Below are positions 12,601 through 24,540 of a stretch of DNA of 64,000 nt, in pieces (the first letter of the stretch is position 1; each line of letters begins with the position of its first letter). Below the pieces are notes generated by a model, which was not told the origin of the DNA, searched no databases, and saw nothing but the letters and a program-made list of their open reading frames with translations. The stretch comes from Gymnorhina tibicen (lineage: Eukaryota; Chordata; Aves; Passeriformes; Artamidae). The translations under genes and the position numbers were made by a program. The stretch lies in the NCBI GenBank assembly GCA_013399875.1, contig VXAZ01003471.1, positions 2,150,364 to 2,214,363 of the forward strand, in the 5' to 3' direction.

Positions 12601-15600
12601 TGCAGCCTGCCCTTTGAGCGCTACACATACCCAGTGCAAAGAGTTTACCAAGTTCTGGTGATTTTCCCTCCCTCTGCTCTAACTAAAACATCGAAAACAA
12701 CTGATCTCACTGAAGACCAAACAAAAAAAATGTTTATCGTTCCCTGAATGTTTCTGATGGGCAGTAGTGACTGGTTATTGGAAGATTTAGGCTGCTCCAG
12801 ATGTGGGCACGGACAGGACTCTCGCTGCTATGGAGCTGATCTAAGCATGAAGTTAAAGGGAGGCAATGGCTGTTGCTGCCCTGGGACAGGATGATGTAGA
12901 GAGCTGGTTTCTTACCAGGACTGGGATCCAGGGCAGCTGGCCCACCCTCCCATTGGGAACAGTGAACAAGGAGCTTGCAAAATACACAGACCAAATAGAA
13001 ATGACCCTTATTGACTGAAACCAGCTGCATGTCAGACCTCTCACTGTCTCTCTTGATTTGCTATCTCAAATAAATGGATGTGGTAGAAGGGCTATGAAAA
13101 GAAAACAAAATAATTTATTCTCCTTGAAGTTGTGCCACACTAGTAAGCCTCAGTTTTTACAGCTGAAAAAAAATGTTTATTTGCAGATTAAGTTTTTCCC
13201 TCTTTTTTTTTTTCACTTTGAAAGTCTGCTGTTTAGAAGACATACTGTAGTTCAGTTTCAGAGGTCTTTGACAAATACAGACATAGTAGATTTTGTAAGG
13301 TATTTATCACATAAAACTGCTGGCTAATGAGAGCTCGGTTATTTGGCATTTAGATTCAGAAAACAAAGTGACAACAGCTTTTGTTGGTTCTTTGTCTTAG
13401 ACGTGCATGGTGGCTCAGCTCCATGAAAAACGTCTTAGTGAGTTTTGAAGAAACATGACACAGAGAAAGGCTTGGCTTATTAATGTGTTTCTCCCCGTAT
13501 TTTTCCTAATACACTCCTGGGTAACACCAGTTATTCTGAGCATTGTGAGGAACTGCTTGCAGTAACCATGGTAGCACTTGAATTCAGAAACATTAAGGAC
13601 TGCAGCTGCTCCAGTCCTCTATTTGATGCCCAGGATGGGTTACTGCTATTGGTATTAGATTGACCTCTGTTCTGACTTTAGAGGTAGGGAAGGAGGTACT
13701 TAACCTCACTGGCACAGTCACCTTGATCTCTATTTTTGAGAAGATCATCAGGATGGGACACATGCCATGTAGTTATGATCTGATAGACTTTCTTAGGGAA
13801 ACTTCTTAAAAGTCATCAGTCTAGACTTCATTCTTGCAACTGAGATATTTGATGTTTTGCAAATATATCTTTTTTTTTTCCTAAGTCTTGGTCAGCCAAC
13901 TGATCATTAGTGAAAGAAGTCACCAAATTTAGATTAATATTAGAGTGTCTCAGTAGAATGACCTTCATGAAGTCTGAAAAAGCTTGTGGATACAAAAAAT
14001 TTGAGGATGACACTTGGAATTGAATGTAACTTCTTTTTGCCTTCCACAACCTTCTTTTCTTTCCTCTATTTTTCTTTTATTTTTTTTCCATTAAGAATTT
14101 GTTTCTTTCTCACTCACAGTTGTACAAACACAGTACAGTAACGTCTTGGAACATAGAAGCCTTTACCTGTGGCCTTGCAGTGTTGCAACAGACAGATGTT
14201 ATTTCAATATAAAATAGACTGAAATCCCCATCTATAGGTTCTAAGTGTCCTGGCAGTCACTCTTTTTGCTTTAAAGACAGAACCAAAGGCAGTTCAGCCT
14301 GGTCATTTTTCCTCTGCTGGCAGTTTTTACTCATATTGGCTTATAGGATCTTCTGACAATCATCTGTGACCCACAGATAGATATTGCTATGGGGAAAGGC
14401 TCAGCTCTGTGCCTCCTACCACTGCATTTTTCTATTGACAGTCCTATGGTGACATCTCTTACTGATGAGCTCTCTGCTATTCATTCTATCTGGCTGGATA
14501 ATGAATTATGAGGTAGTTGATGGGTTATTCAAATCGTGCTGCTCTGGCATCAAGTGATACCATGTTCCTCCTTCCTTTATCTTACCATTTTCTGCTAATT
14601 ACTTGCATTAATGAGTAAATCAATTGACTTCTTTGAAAATATAAAGAGTTAAAGAGGTCTTGGGTGGCTGCCTGTAGATAATGTTCCGTGTTGAGCAAGA
14701 TGCAGAACCATGGGTATGAAGAAGGCTTCTACGGGTTTGGAAGAAACCCTTCTCCTAGCCGGCATCTGTGAGGCTCTGCCTTTGGCACTTTCTTGTAGGA
14801 TGCCAGTGATTTCAGTAGTCTAAGGGCTGGATGACACCAGCAAGGTGTCTGTACGCCAGTACAGCTCATGGCTTTGGGATGACCCTGTAATTGTGCTGAA
14901 AGGGAACTTTTTTACTCTGTATTTCCGCAATATCCTTTGTACACAAAGGCCCTATGCTGCAGTCCAAAATGTTTCAACCTTTCCCACTGGCCTTTAGTTG
15001 TGTTCAGGTAAAAGTGAACAAATCCTATTGATACTAAAGAAAATTTTGCCCTGGTCAGATTCCAGGGCCCAGTCTGGTGACACGTGGAGTACAAAACAGA
15101 GAGAGGTTAGCATGAGATAACAGGACAAGACACGCTTGAACTTTTCAGCGAAGAAGGAGGATCAGGTTGAGGCCACCCTCATCCTATTTTCCATCTTTCT
15201 GATGAAAGAACAGGTTGGGTACTAGTATACCTGAATTTGAAAAACAGGTCAATGCAATGTATTTTCCAATGAGTCTTTTAAACAATATCTGAAGTAAAAA
15301 CAAGATGGGCACTTTGTTGCATTTTTATTTTAATCAGACTTTCATTTTTAAAAGTTGCAGGACTACAAGCTTGATGAAGCTAATCCTACTGAGCTGGCCA
15401 AAGAGAGAGACAGTTATTTTTCTTCAGAAGCAGGAAAATGTGTAACTGTTAAATTTCAGTTCAGATGTTTATATCTTTAAATATTTGCAGTGGAAAACTA
15501 GATTACAGCCCAAGAATATGTTCTTTCTCAAACTGAAATAAGATGCCTTTTATCAAGGGAGCAGCAAGAGAAAAACTAGATAAATCTCAAAACACAAGAC

Positions 15601-15683
15601 AAGGCACCATTTCTGCGACAGCGTTTCTGACTGGTCAGATCACCATGTATGAATGTTGAATTTTCTGCCTTGTTCTGTTCCAG

Positions 15684-16010
15684 AGATTGAAGGCAGCACT
15701 GACTCATCATCCTGCCGCCATGTCGAATGGGAATATGAACACCATGGGCCACATGATGGAAATGATGAGCTCGCGACAGGACCAGACACCACACCATCAC
15801 ATGCACTCACATGCACCCCATCAGCACCAGACACTGGAACCTCATCATTCATACCCACATCAGCACCAGCATCCGGCGCACCATCCTCATCCTCAGCCTC
15901 ATCACCAGCAGAACCATCCCCACCACCACTCCCACTCGCACCTTCACGCACACCCGGCACACCACCAGACCTCACCGCACCCCCCGCTGCACTCAGGCGG
16001 ACAAGCACAG
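15684..16010 (+). CDS. CREB5: CREB5 exon: histidine- and methionine-rich region (partial CDS)
   Basis: This internal exon encodes about 109 residues of CREB5, a nuclear bZIP activator that binds CRE/AP-1-type sites as a homodimer or with JUN-family partners. It starts at AGA (Arg) after a polypyrimidine tract and CAG at 15681-15683; the exact first base is slightly uncertain because AG occurs twice. It ends with CAG (Gln) at 16008-16010 before GT, phase 0. The translation has RLKAALTHHPAAMSNGNM near the start, then a Met-rich stretch, then a long His/Pro/Gln segment with roughly 32 histidines in 108 residues. This segment separates CREB5 from ATF2 and ATF7. The region is a low-complexity linker between the N-terminal transactivation part, which lies before the window, and the bZIP. 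The donor GTAGAC is a poor match to GTRAGT. Read-through would add nine residues before a TGA at 16038-16040. Confidence 0.96.
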
Positions 16011-19000
16011 GTAGACCTTCATGTTCTGCTGCATCGCTGAGTTCTGCTGTTTGGTGGAGTTAAAGCCTGATCTCTGTATTGTTTCTTCTTGCATGCATGT
16101 CTTGTTAGATACAAGCCCCTCAGGCTGCTTGTAAATGTCTGCTAATGGTGATGGGGATGCTCAAACTTTATTTAGAAAATGGAGTGAAGCAACAACTTGT
16201 TTTGCTGCCTAATTTACTAGACATTTGTAATTTCTTACTTTATAAGGAGCTCCAAGGCTTTTCAGTGCTCTGAGCTCTGCAGATTGCCACATATCCTTTT
16301 ATGGATGAGGTTTATTACAGAGATTGGCATATTATATATGTTGCTTAATGTGCTTGAACCTGAACTTCTCAGGCCAAGATTTAACAAGCTGTATGAGTTC
16401 TACCTGCAGAAATGCATAACAAAGTCTTTAGTGAAATGAAATGGCACTGGTGTGTGTGTGTGGCCAGGGGGGTGTTCAAGACTGGAGATATTAGAGGTAG
16501 TTCTAAGGTAAAATATACCAGCTTAAAAAAGATTAAATGATCCATACCCTGTGAAGAGGACAGACATCTGCATAGTACGAGAGAAAGCCAAGATTAGCTG
16601 TGAGTTCAGGCAGTAGTTGGTGCATGTTGTGACAGGAGAAAAAAGAGGGTGAAGCCAGTCAAGGAGAGAGATTTAAACAAAGAAGGCAATTTAGATTTGT
16701 ATTCATGTGACAAGTCAGTGAAGGTCTCCACTGAATGAGGTAGAGGACTCAATTTTTTGGACCAGGTATATTGGCTTCAGCAATTTGGATAATTCGATAT
16801 CTGAACTGAATGTTTCTTGAACTAAGGAGCTAGTGAGCACAAACTTTAGCAGAGTCATTTTTAAGAGGAATTCTATGAACGTCTTAAGATGGTAGGCTTC
16901 TGTATCAGGATCGCACAAGAAAAATAAAGCGCTGGGGGCAGTTACTGTTACATGTCAGGTCTGGAGAGCAAGTTAAGGAAGACAAACAGGCAGCGCATAG
17001 AATGTGAGGACAAAGAGGAATGCCAGCCATAAGAAGTTCAATCTGTATTGTGTTGCTTGAAAATACCTTTCAGACAAGCTCTTAGAAAACATTAAAGAAA
17101 ATGAGAGTATTTTGCTGACATCCCAGTGTCCCACAACATTAACTATTTACTAACATCTAGCTTTATTACTGCAGAGTCTGCAAGCACATGGGATTTCCCT
17201 AAAGTATTTGCTAATGTAAAATGAATTGTCAGCTTTAGAGAAACAGCCTAAGTAAGAGAGCAGCAGACTCCCCTGTGAGAAGATGTCCAGAGCTTTCCTA
17301 AGTTTACTTCAGTTTTACTTTGTGAATTCAATTATTTTCCCATCTGTTAATGAGTTATTTTCCTTGGAGTTGTTTAAAAACTCCAATAAAAAGACATTAT
17401 CTCATATCAGAGAAACCAAAAGTAACCTGATTGCTGTATTGGAGATCCCTGAGAGAGTAAGGACAAAGTTGTGCTTAGCCAGCTGAGGACTCCATGGATG
17501 AGATGGGGGAAGTCACTTAACCTTCAGTGAGGGGTTGGGAAGATAAACACGTTAATGCAGTTGAGGGCATTAGATCCCATGGTATGGAGCACTGCTGCAA
17601 AACATCCACAGCACCACTTTAAACGGGTGAGGAGAAAACTACCGGGGAAAACAGCTACCAGGGGAAACAAACCTCACCGTTTTAAGGATAAGATCAGTGA
17701 GCCAATGGCCCTCCTCTAGACTGGGGACCTTGACTTTCTCACACAGTTAAGACAGCTTCAACTTCTTGTACTTTATATTCGCTGCTAGCTAGGCACCACA
17801 AAAGACTTAGGCAGGCAAGAAGAGATACAGGCACCAGGGCATGTAGGCTGACTGGCAGCCACAAAGCTATGTCAGGGTCACCCTGTGTCCCTGCACCACA
17901 CAGTCTCTGGAGCTGGGTTTGTGAAGTCAGATAAGCTTTGCCAGGCGCAGTAGGTCACTGGAGGCAACAGACCCCATGGGGGAGCAAGGAGGTCTTCACC
18001 TTGTCCGTGGGTGTAAGTATCACCAAGGGGATCGGACAGAGGGGGCTGGAGTAGGAATCCTAGGGTCAGTGGCTTCCCAAGCAGCAGAGCTCTTGCTGTG
18101 CATCTGCTCCTCTGGTGCAAAGGCAATAGTGATTTCTGAACAGATGCATTAGACAGGAGAAAAGAAGAGCTTGCTGAGTAATAACCACATAGTTATTACT
18201 TTCAAAGCTCATCCATAGTCCCCATGGTAATGGCCTCTTTGGGGATCAGGTTGCTCCAGCAGACATTAATTTTATGGTGCGATTTACTAATTATTAACCT
18301 CCTTATTCTTCTGAGCCAGATTCTTCCATTCCAAACCACCTGCCAAACAACAGCATGGTCCATGCTGCTGTAAGCTGCATACTCCCATGCCAAGACTGTT
18401 GTTATTCTACACCGTGCCCTTCTGTAATGTTAGAATTAATTTCATGCTTTTCAGCTACCATTTTGATACACAGGAGCCCAAGGAATTATGCTTTCATAGA
18501 ATGAGTGAATGGGTATTAGTTTTGTGGTGAGTTGCTAAGAACAGAAATAAATATTGGATCAGGCATAAAAGTAGACATCACCTTCTGATAGGTATCTTTC
18601 TGAGAAAGTGAGATATTTTACCAAGTTCTAGCTGTGTTGCCTCAACTACTACAAAAACTATACTATTATCCTGCATTGGTCCTCTAAAGATTTATTTATA
18701 TCAAACTTGCCAGAGTGATAGCTCAAGCGGTGTAGGGGTTTGAATGCCATTTCATTTTCTTAGCTGTCCTGTATTTGTCTTCATTATGGATGCGTGATTA
18801 ACATCCTCTAACAAAACCAAAATTAGCCTAAATTTTATATATAGTTCATTTTCTTCCTTATGTCCTAGGCAGGGCAGTGAAATCCTGCTAGAGAATGATG
18901 CTTAGATGGCTACTAAGATACAGTCTAACATACTTCAGGGTTAAGAGCTATCAAGTAAGAGTCAGTTAATTATCCCACGTGGTATTATTAGTGGAATAAT

Positions 19001-21163
19001 GGCAGCCCTTATAATTAATATCTGCCTGAGATGGAGAGGAGATTTTGTTGTTCTGAAAATGCCCTCTGACTACCCAGAGACTGCCTGGTACATTCTGAAA
19101 ACAAAATTACTCACTAGTTATTCAGGAGAAAATGACCATATGAGAGGAATTTAAAAAAAATTAAAATTTTATAGTTACCTTTTTCTGCCTTTGTACCAGA
19201 CTCCACTGAGAGAGTTAAGAAACAAGAATTTTTAAAGCTGAATGGAAAAGGAACAAAAAAGGGATAAGGAAACATAAATAACAGATCTCTGAAGTCTGGA
19301 AATGTGCTATGTGTCAGAAAATGAAAGGTCTTTGATGAGATGTTGACATTAAAAGGTACTTCTGAGACCTCTGCACTCAGACATACTGCTAAAGAGGCAG
19401 CATGCCTGGCCCTGGTGGACAGGGAGCAGCTGGAATACCTTGGCAGCAATCTCCTGGCAGAAGCCAGGGGATGCTGGTGAGAATGGGGGCTATGCCCACT
19501 GCAGCTGCCATGGATCTGGCACTCCAACCCTCAGTATGGACAGAAGGTTGAAGATTTTATCAGCAAACATACGGAGTTCATGCAAGTTGAAATTTTAAAA
19601 ATCAGTCAGAAAATGTGGGGTGGCTTGTTTATTTTTAGAAGGTTATTCTTTAATTTTTTTTTTCTGCTCCTGTGAGAGAGAGATTCCCTGACAGTGCAAC
19701 ATAAAGCTGGGAATAAATTTGACTTTATGCAAAAAGCGTTATCAGATGCAGAGAATAATTACACATAAAATTGCCATTGTAATTGCCACAAGTCAGCTGG
19801 GGGAGGAAGCAACCTAGATTATAGACAGAAAAGCCACCTCAACTTCGCAAGACTCAAGATGATAGTATCATTTTAATTGAGACAGACAGAGGTGTTAGGC
19901 AAACACATCAATTACGGCAATTGAAATTCAGGGCTCAGTCTGACAAAGCACTGAGTACATCCACTCCCTGGAGTCAAAAGGAAGCACCTTGGAGGTTTGG
20001 GCCTTTGCCAGAACAAGAGGGTTAATTTTGAGTCAACAATTCAAGTTTCCAGACTGTTCCAGACTATGCAGGAGTGGCAGCAGAATGTGAGCTTAGTGTG
20101 AGCAATAGGATCCATGGATTGGGTTCCCAGACCCCAAGCAGAGGGGGAGAGAGAGGGTGTCTCCACAGCCCCGTAGCCTGGGTGCCACAGAGAGGCAGGA
20201 AAGTAGTCCAAAAGCCTATTCCCAGGCAGTGGAACATTAAATCTGGTTCTGGTTCCTGACAGGCACATGGGAATGTTCCATCTGCCCAGGAGTAAGTCAG
20301 AGCATAGTTTACATGGGGCTACCCCTACCATGCACCTTTTCTGTAATACTGTGGGCCAGTTACTCTCAGGAGCAGGATCAATACTCCCCTGCACTTGAAA
20401 AAGCATAAACACATATTTTTTCCACAGTTTTGTAACAGTGGGCTGGATGTGGTGTGCCTCTACTCTCAAAGCCAGGGATAAATTGAGTAAAAAGGAGTAT
20501 AGCATCCAGAGGTCAACTGGAAACTTCTGATAAGAGGAATATCCCTTCTCCACACAGTGGAGGGATATCAAAACACAGGTTCAAGCTCAGATACCTAAAT
20601 TCTTTCTTTGCCCCTGAGGGGCAGTGAGGTCTGCTGGCCCTGGGCAATCCCAGCCCATAGCTTCCCAGATCCATGCAAGTGCGAAGAGCTCTGCAGCTCC
20701 CGTCTCCAGAGATGGCAAAAACTGAGGTGAAGATGGTGAAGCTTGGGAAATAGAAATGACCTAAAATTTTGAAGGCAATTGGGCAGGGGAGAGAAAGAGA
20801 GACACAGAAATTAGGCCGCTACAGTCCTCTGTTTTGATGAAAACAGATCCTGAGAGAAACTGGACATTTCAAGTTTGAAACAGGTGGTGGCAGAGAATGC
20901 ATCTAAGCGAATGTTTTTAAGAACTAACTCAAGGGGGAAAAAATGTTCAGAGGATTGTTTCAAAAAAGTCTCTCCTTTGACCATGGTAAGGATTTGCCAG
21001 CAGCTGCTTTCAGTGGCATCTGGTGCAACTTTTGACTTGAGCCTGTTGCAGACCGTGCTGGGGAGCAGCCTGAGTGCGTTGAGATCTCCCTTCCCATTTC
21101 AGCATCCCCCTCTGTAACTTCCCCCACTCGCCACCCCCTGCAAAACCTCTTCTTGCCCTGCAG
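16011..21163 (+). other. CREB5: CREB5 intron between His-rich exon and bZIP exon
   Basis: The intron runs from GT at 16011 to CAG at 21161-21163 and is phase 0. There is no exon-like or RNA-gene sequence inside. A MIR-like remnant lies near 17500-17600. An open frame of 176 codons on the minus strand (20041-20571) has no recognisable homology. An AATAAA at 16923-16928 lies in the first kilobase. The rest is ordinary AT-rich intron. Confidence 0.9.
17500..17600 (+). repeat. MIR-like SINE remnant
   Basis: AAGTCACTTAACCTTCAG near 17510 resembles the MIR core, which reads AAGTCACTTAACCTCTCTG. The following bases are degenerate. Weak evidence and approximate edges. Confidence 0.33.
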
Positions 21164-21391
21164 GTTTCGCCGGCGGCGCAGCAGATGCAGCCCACGCAGA
21201 CGATACAGCCACCGCAGCCAACTGGAGGTCGCCGGAGGAGGGTGGTGGATGAAGACCCAGATGAGAGGAGGCGGAAATTTCTGGAAAGGAACCGAGCCGC
21301 TGCCACGCGCTGCAGACAGAAGAGGAAGGTCTGGGTGATGTCACTGGAAAAGAAAGCAGAAGAGCTCACCCAGACAAACATGCAGCTTCAG
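21164..21391 (+). CDS. CREB5: CREB5 exon: basic region and first half of leucine zipper
   Basis: This exon encodes 76 residues in phase 0 at both ends, with acceptor CTGCAG at 21158-21163 and donor GTGCGA from 21392. The first 20 residues are a Gln/Pro/Thr linker. An RRRR patch follows, then the DNA-binding basic region at about residues 34-55 of the exon, with the invariant bZIP signature NRAAATRCR (Asn43, Ala46, Ala47, Cys50, Arg51 of the exon, by the N-x2-A-A-x2-C-R spacing). The zipper begins with Leu at exon residues 61, 68 and 75 and continues in the next exon. The [20 protein letters not shown] segment matches CREB5 rather than ATF2, which differs in this stretch. Known role: binds TGACGTCA-type CRE and TPA-response elements in the nucleus. 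Confidence 0.98.
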
Positions 21392-22384
21392 GTGCGAGCC
21401 ACTGTCTGCGCCCCTGAAGACACAGAGGGGCTCTTTGTGCTTGACTGACGGTGCCTTTGGGGCTGCCCCCGCACAGTCAGCTCCTAGCGGGAGCTCAGGC
21501 ATAATCAGTCTGTTAATCAAGATGTGTGTGTGCTTCAATTAAAGAAATAATTACATTTTAGCAGGATAAGCCAGGAAAAAGCTGTCTTGGGATTTAGAAG
21601 CCTTCACTAGATGGAGTTGTATTTATTTTCTCTCTTTGTCACTGCTTTTTGTGAGGATTTTTTTTCAAATGCCATTAACATTAACATGACTGTAAAAAAT
21701 TTCTTCAGAGCAGGGCATGTAGTTAAACCCTCACTCAAAGCCAGTGAGATAGAAGCACAAATGGATCAGTTTATCAGTGAGGAAAATGAACTGGATAGAT
21801 GAAAATACCATGAATAAGATAATAAAAGTCCTTCTTACAGTGCTGTCCTTCTTATGGTGGGCACAGTACTTCTGCTTCATGCAGAGGTGTGCCTGTGTGC
21901 TGCCCAGGGCAGAAAACCATTTGTAGAATGGCACTCCTCCAAAACATTCTCCCACAAAACCCAGAGGTGTGAGCAGCACCGAGGCACTGGCTGCAGCCGA
22001 GCTGTAGGAGACAGCAGTCCTGCCACCGTGCCCCTGAGCACAGCAACGTGGCCTTTGACCCCATGGGTCTGCCCCCTGGCCTCATGCAGAGAGCCAGAGA
22101 ATTTCCCGAGTAGACTGAAACACTGCCTTAAGTATCTCTGGTGCTGGGAAGTTAGTTCATTTGTCAGTTTATGTCACCAAATCTGGAAGCCAGACTGCCT
22201 TCAGAGGTTACAAAATAATGTCATTGACAAATGTTAACATAAACCCAGCATACAAGCACTTGAATGCCTTTTTTCTCAGTTCTTTCAAAGTTATGGAGCA
22301 GGTTTTGTGTTCTTGAGTTTAAGCTTTGCGGAATAGCTTGGTTTAAACTTTTGTTGCTAACCAAAGTCTCTCCTTCTTTTCTAG
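21392..22384 (+). other. CREB5: CREB5 intron splitting the leucine zipper
   Basis: A 993-bp phase-0 intron with GT at 21392 and TTCTAG at 22379-22384, preceded by a T-rich tract. It holds no exon. A CTGCCCCCTGG segment near 22069-22079 resembles the reverse complement of a CTCF core, but only the core half matches. Confidence 0.93.
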
Positions 22385-22493
22385 AATGAGGTTTCCATGC
22401 TGAAAAATGAGGTAGCACAGCTGAAACAGTTATTGTTAACACATAAAGACTGTCCGATAACAGCTATGCAGAAAGAATCACAAGGATATCTAA
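22385..22493 (+). CDS. CREB5: CREB5 exon: second half of leucine zipper
   Basis: The 109-base exon encodes 36 residues plus the first base of a Ser codon, so it ends in phase 1. The translation starts NEVSMLKNEVAQLKQLLLTH and continues the heptad leucines of the previous exon at the expected 7-residue spacing (two further heptad leucines in the first 13 residues). It then gives HKDCPITAMQ and ends GYL. This coiled coil dictates dimer choice. The HKDCP-TAMQK segment is shared by ATF2, ATF7 and CREB5. The donor GTAAGTA from 22494 is near-perfect. Confidence 0.98.
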
Positions 22494-23638
22494 GTAAGTA
22501 GCTGGTATGTTTGCGCTGTCTCCACACTCCTCACAGGAAAGCAAACCTTCCAATTCTTCCCTCCAGAACCCCTTCTTGGTTATATTATCACTTGAACCTG
22601 TCTTCTCAAACGTCATCCGAGCCATCCAATCTCCTGCCCTTATTTATCCAGCCCCGCTCAAAACCAAAAAGCCCCGGTTTGCATCCCACACAGCAGAGCT
22701 AGTCTTCCCCACCCCTCCTTTCGGCAAGGAGATGCACACGGATGGACGCTCACTCCCCTGTGGAGGATCCTGCTTGAACTCACAGCTCCAAACCTGCAAG
22801 AGTCCTCCTGGGCACGGCGCTGCCAGAACCTTAAAATAACTCTCAAAAGGAAAGTTAAAAAGGAAAACATTACAGTCCCCTCCAGCGAAAATGGTACTGT
22901 GCTCTGACAGTGGCACAGACCAGGCCTGACGCAGGTTTTCAAGGTTTGTTAACTCTTTTTTAACTCTCACCTTTCTTTTTCTTTTTTTTTCAAAAAATTC
23001 TCAGCTAACGGAGACATTGAATCAGTTCTTTCTAGTTGATGCATTTTGTAAGCATAGTAATTTAAGGACAAATTCTCTGTTTCGCTCCAGAACGGTTCAG
23101 AAGAGCCTTAGGGCTTGCCAGATTGTGACATTGTCTTAAAATAGAGCCCATTTCTCTCCTCTGCATCACTATGCATCTGTCTCTTTAACAGTACTCAAAA
23201 AAAAAAAATACATAATTGCATTACATGCCTATCAGCTGTTGCTTGAATTAGATTTTCTGTGCTGCAGTGCACTGCACTCTAATTTTGATTCCTGCTGGAA
23301 CAAATAAAGCATTTAAGCATCCCAACTGATTTTAAAGACCTTAAGATATCAGACTTTTTATCCCAACATTAGTTTCAGTCATTAAGGTCTTGGACTTTTT
23401 TCAAGGTTTTAACTCCTAAAGTCAGGTTAATATCAGAGCAGCTGGCTTGAAAAAAATTATGAAAACTAAAACAATCTTAAGAGGGAGAGTGTTGGATAAC
23501 TGTAATTGTATTTTGAAATCCTGGGACTTGTTCATGCTTCGGGTCATCAGTATTTCCAAGAGTATCACCCAGCCTAGCCTTTTTACTAGGATGGAAAAAT
23601 GAACATGTGTTGTCTCTGTGCCCTCATTCCCTTCCCAG
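22494..23638 (+). other. CREB5: CREB5 last intron
   Basis: A 1145-bp phase-1 intron with GTAAGT at 22494 and TTCCCAG ending at 23638. It has no exon or RNA gene. Its first 450 bp are moderately GC-rich, but the open frames there (for example 22507-22839) show no family features. Confidence 0.93.
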
Positions 23639-23802
23639 GTCCCGAGAGCAGTCCTCCTGCAAGCCCGGTCCCAGCTTGCTCCCAGCAGCAAGTCATCCAG
23701 CACAACACCATAACGACCTCCTCCTCCGTCAGCGACGTCGTGGGAAGCTCCACTCTCACCCAGCTCGCCAGCCACAGAACAGACATCAACCCCATCCTTT
23801 AA
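23639..23802 (+). CDS. CREB5: CREB5 terminal coding exon and stop
   Basis: This exon completes the split Ser codon (A + GT), then encodes 53 residues and a TAA at 23800-23802. The translation begins PESSPPASPVPACSQQQVIQ and ends TDINPIL, a Ser/Thr/Pro/Gln-rich tail typical of CREB5. It carries Ser-Pro sites that could be kinase targets, which is an inference. Together with the three exons before it, it gives about 275 residues, more than half of the protein as I recall its length (about 508 residues in human). No frameshift or internal stop is seen in any of the four exons, so the gene appears intact. Confidence 0.98.
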
Positions 23803-24072
23803 AAGTGGTTGATCAGAAACTGCTGGGGGAGTGTGGTAGCGTATCAAAGCGTCCTCTCTGCTAAGGACATTTGCAACCGTAACTCAAGCCTGGAAGATTC
23901 CTCAGTTCTTGAAAGACTCTGGCTATTCATTTTTATAGTTATTAAAATGTCTTTTATACTTAGTTACATAAAAGGGAGTTACGCAATTAATATGCTATCA
24001 GCTTGAGAAATGCTTTGGTGCTTTCTCCATTTTTTTTGGTACCAGTTACTTGTTTATAAACCTAACTGTTTC

Positions 24073-24080
24073 TGTACATA
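24073..24080 (+). promoter_or_regulatory. Pumilio response element (candidate)
   Basis: TGTACATA fits the Pumilio consensus TGTANATA in the sense strand of the CREB5 3'UTR, about 270 bases after the stop. Functional use is inferred only. Confidence 0.45.
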
Positions 24081-24374
24081 GTCATGTTTCCTTCTCACCA
24101 TCTAGCCTGCAGCCTCAGAAATACAAAGTTGTGTTAAACTGCAGCTTGTTAGCCAATGTGAGGCATGAAAAGTATTAAACAGAGTCAAACATAGGTAACT
24201 AGGAGTAATTAGGCTATAAATATAGAGTGAGGGCATCTGCTGACAGCACAATAAAAAAGAGTTAGCGTTGTGCTATCAGCAGACCGCTTCTTACATTCAG
24301 AGCCTCTTTCAGAGCAGTTATATAGGATGTGGCTTCAGGACAAAATCAAGCCCAAATAGCGTGCTCTTTTGTCT

Positions 24375-24540
24375 AGCCCTCCCCCTTCTCCTCTCTTCCC
24401 TACCCTGGCCTTTTTCTCCTACAGTTACTCTCACACCTTCCTTTTCCCTTCCCTTTTCATTTCCCAACATTTACTTTTTTTCTTGGTTTTTTTTTTTTCA
24501 TTCCAAGGCTTTCTCGCTTCCCTCTTTTTCTCAAAGAATG
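24375..24540 (+). other. Pyrimidine-rich tract in CREB5 3'UTR
   Basis: For about 165 bases the transcript strand is almost all C and T, with repeated CTTTT, TTCCC and CTCTC words. It resembles PTB-type binding tracts. It may equally be a decayed simple repeat. Confidence 0.5.

Larger units (their letters stand above)
1..15683 (+). other. CREB5: CREB5 intron upstream of the histidine-rich exon (3' part)
   Basis: No CREB5 exon, other coding exon or RNA gene is recognisable here. The zinc-finger and transactivation exons of CREB5 must lie before the window. The stretch is AT-rich intronic DNA starting with 21 A. It contains a MIR-like remnant (690-790), a CR1 copy (3875-4772), a TG microsatellite (7282-7314) and a solo LTR (8389-8982). 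A polypyrimidine tract followed by CAG at 15681-15683 closes it. The open frames in it show no family resemblance and have chance-like lengths. Blocks near 3250-3500, 7080-7200 and 10320-10470 look less decayed than their surroundings and might be conserved non-coding elements, but this is only an impression from composition. Confidence 0.75.

Noticed and set aside
15640..16063. Extra open frames over the His-rich CREB5 exon (136 codons +, 122 codons -)
   Set aside because: The CA-rich codons of the histidine stretch rarely give stops in other frames. Only the frame ending at 16010 matches CREB5 and joins the next exon in phase.
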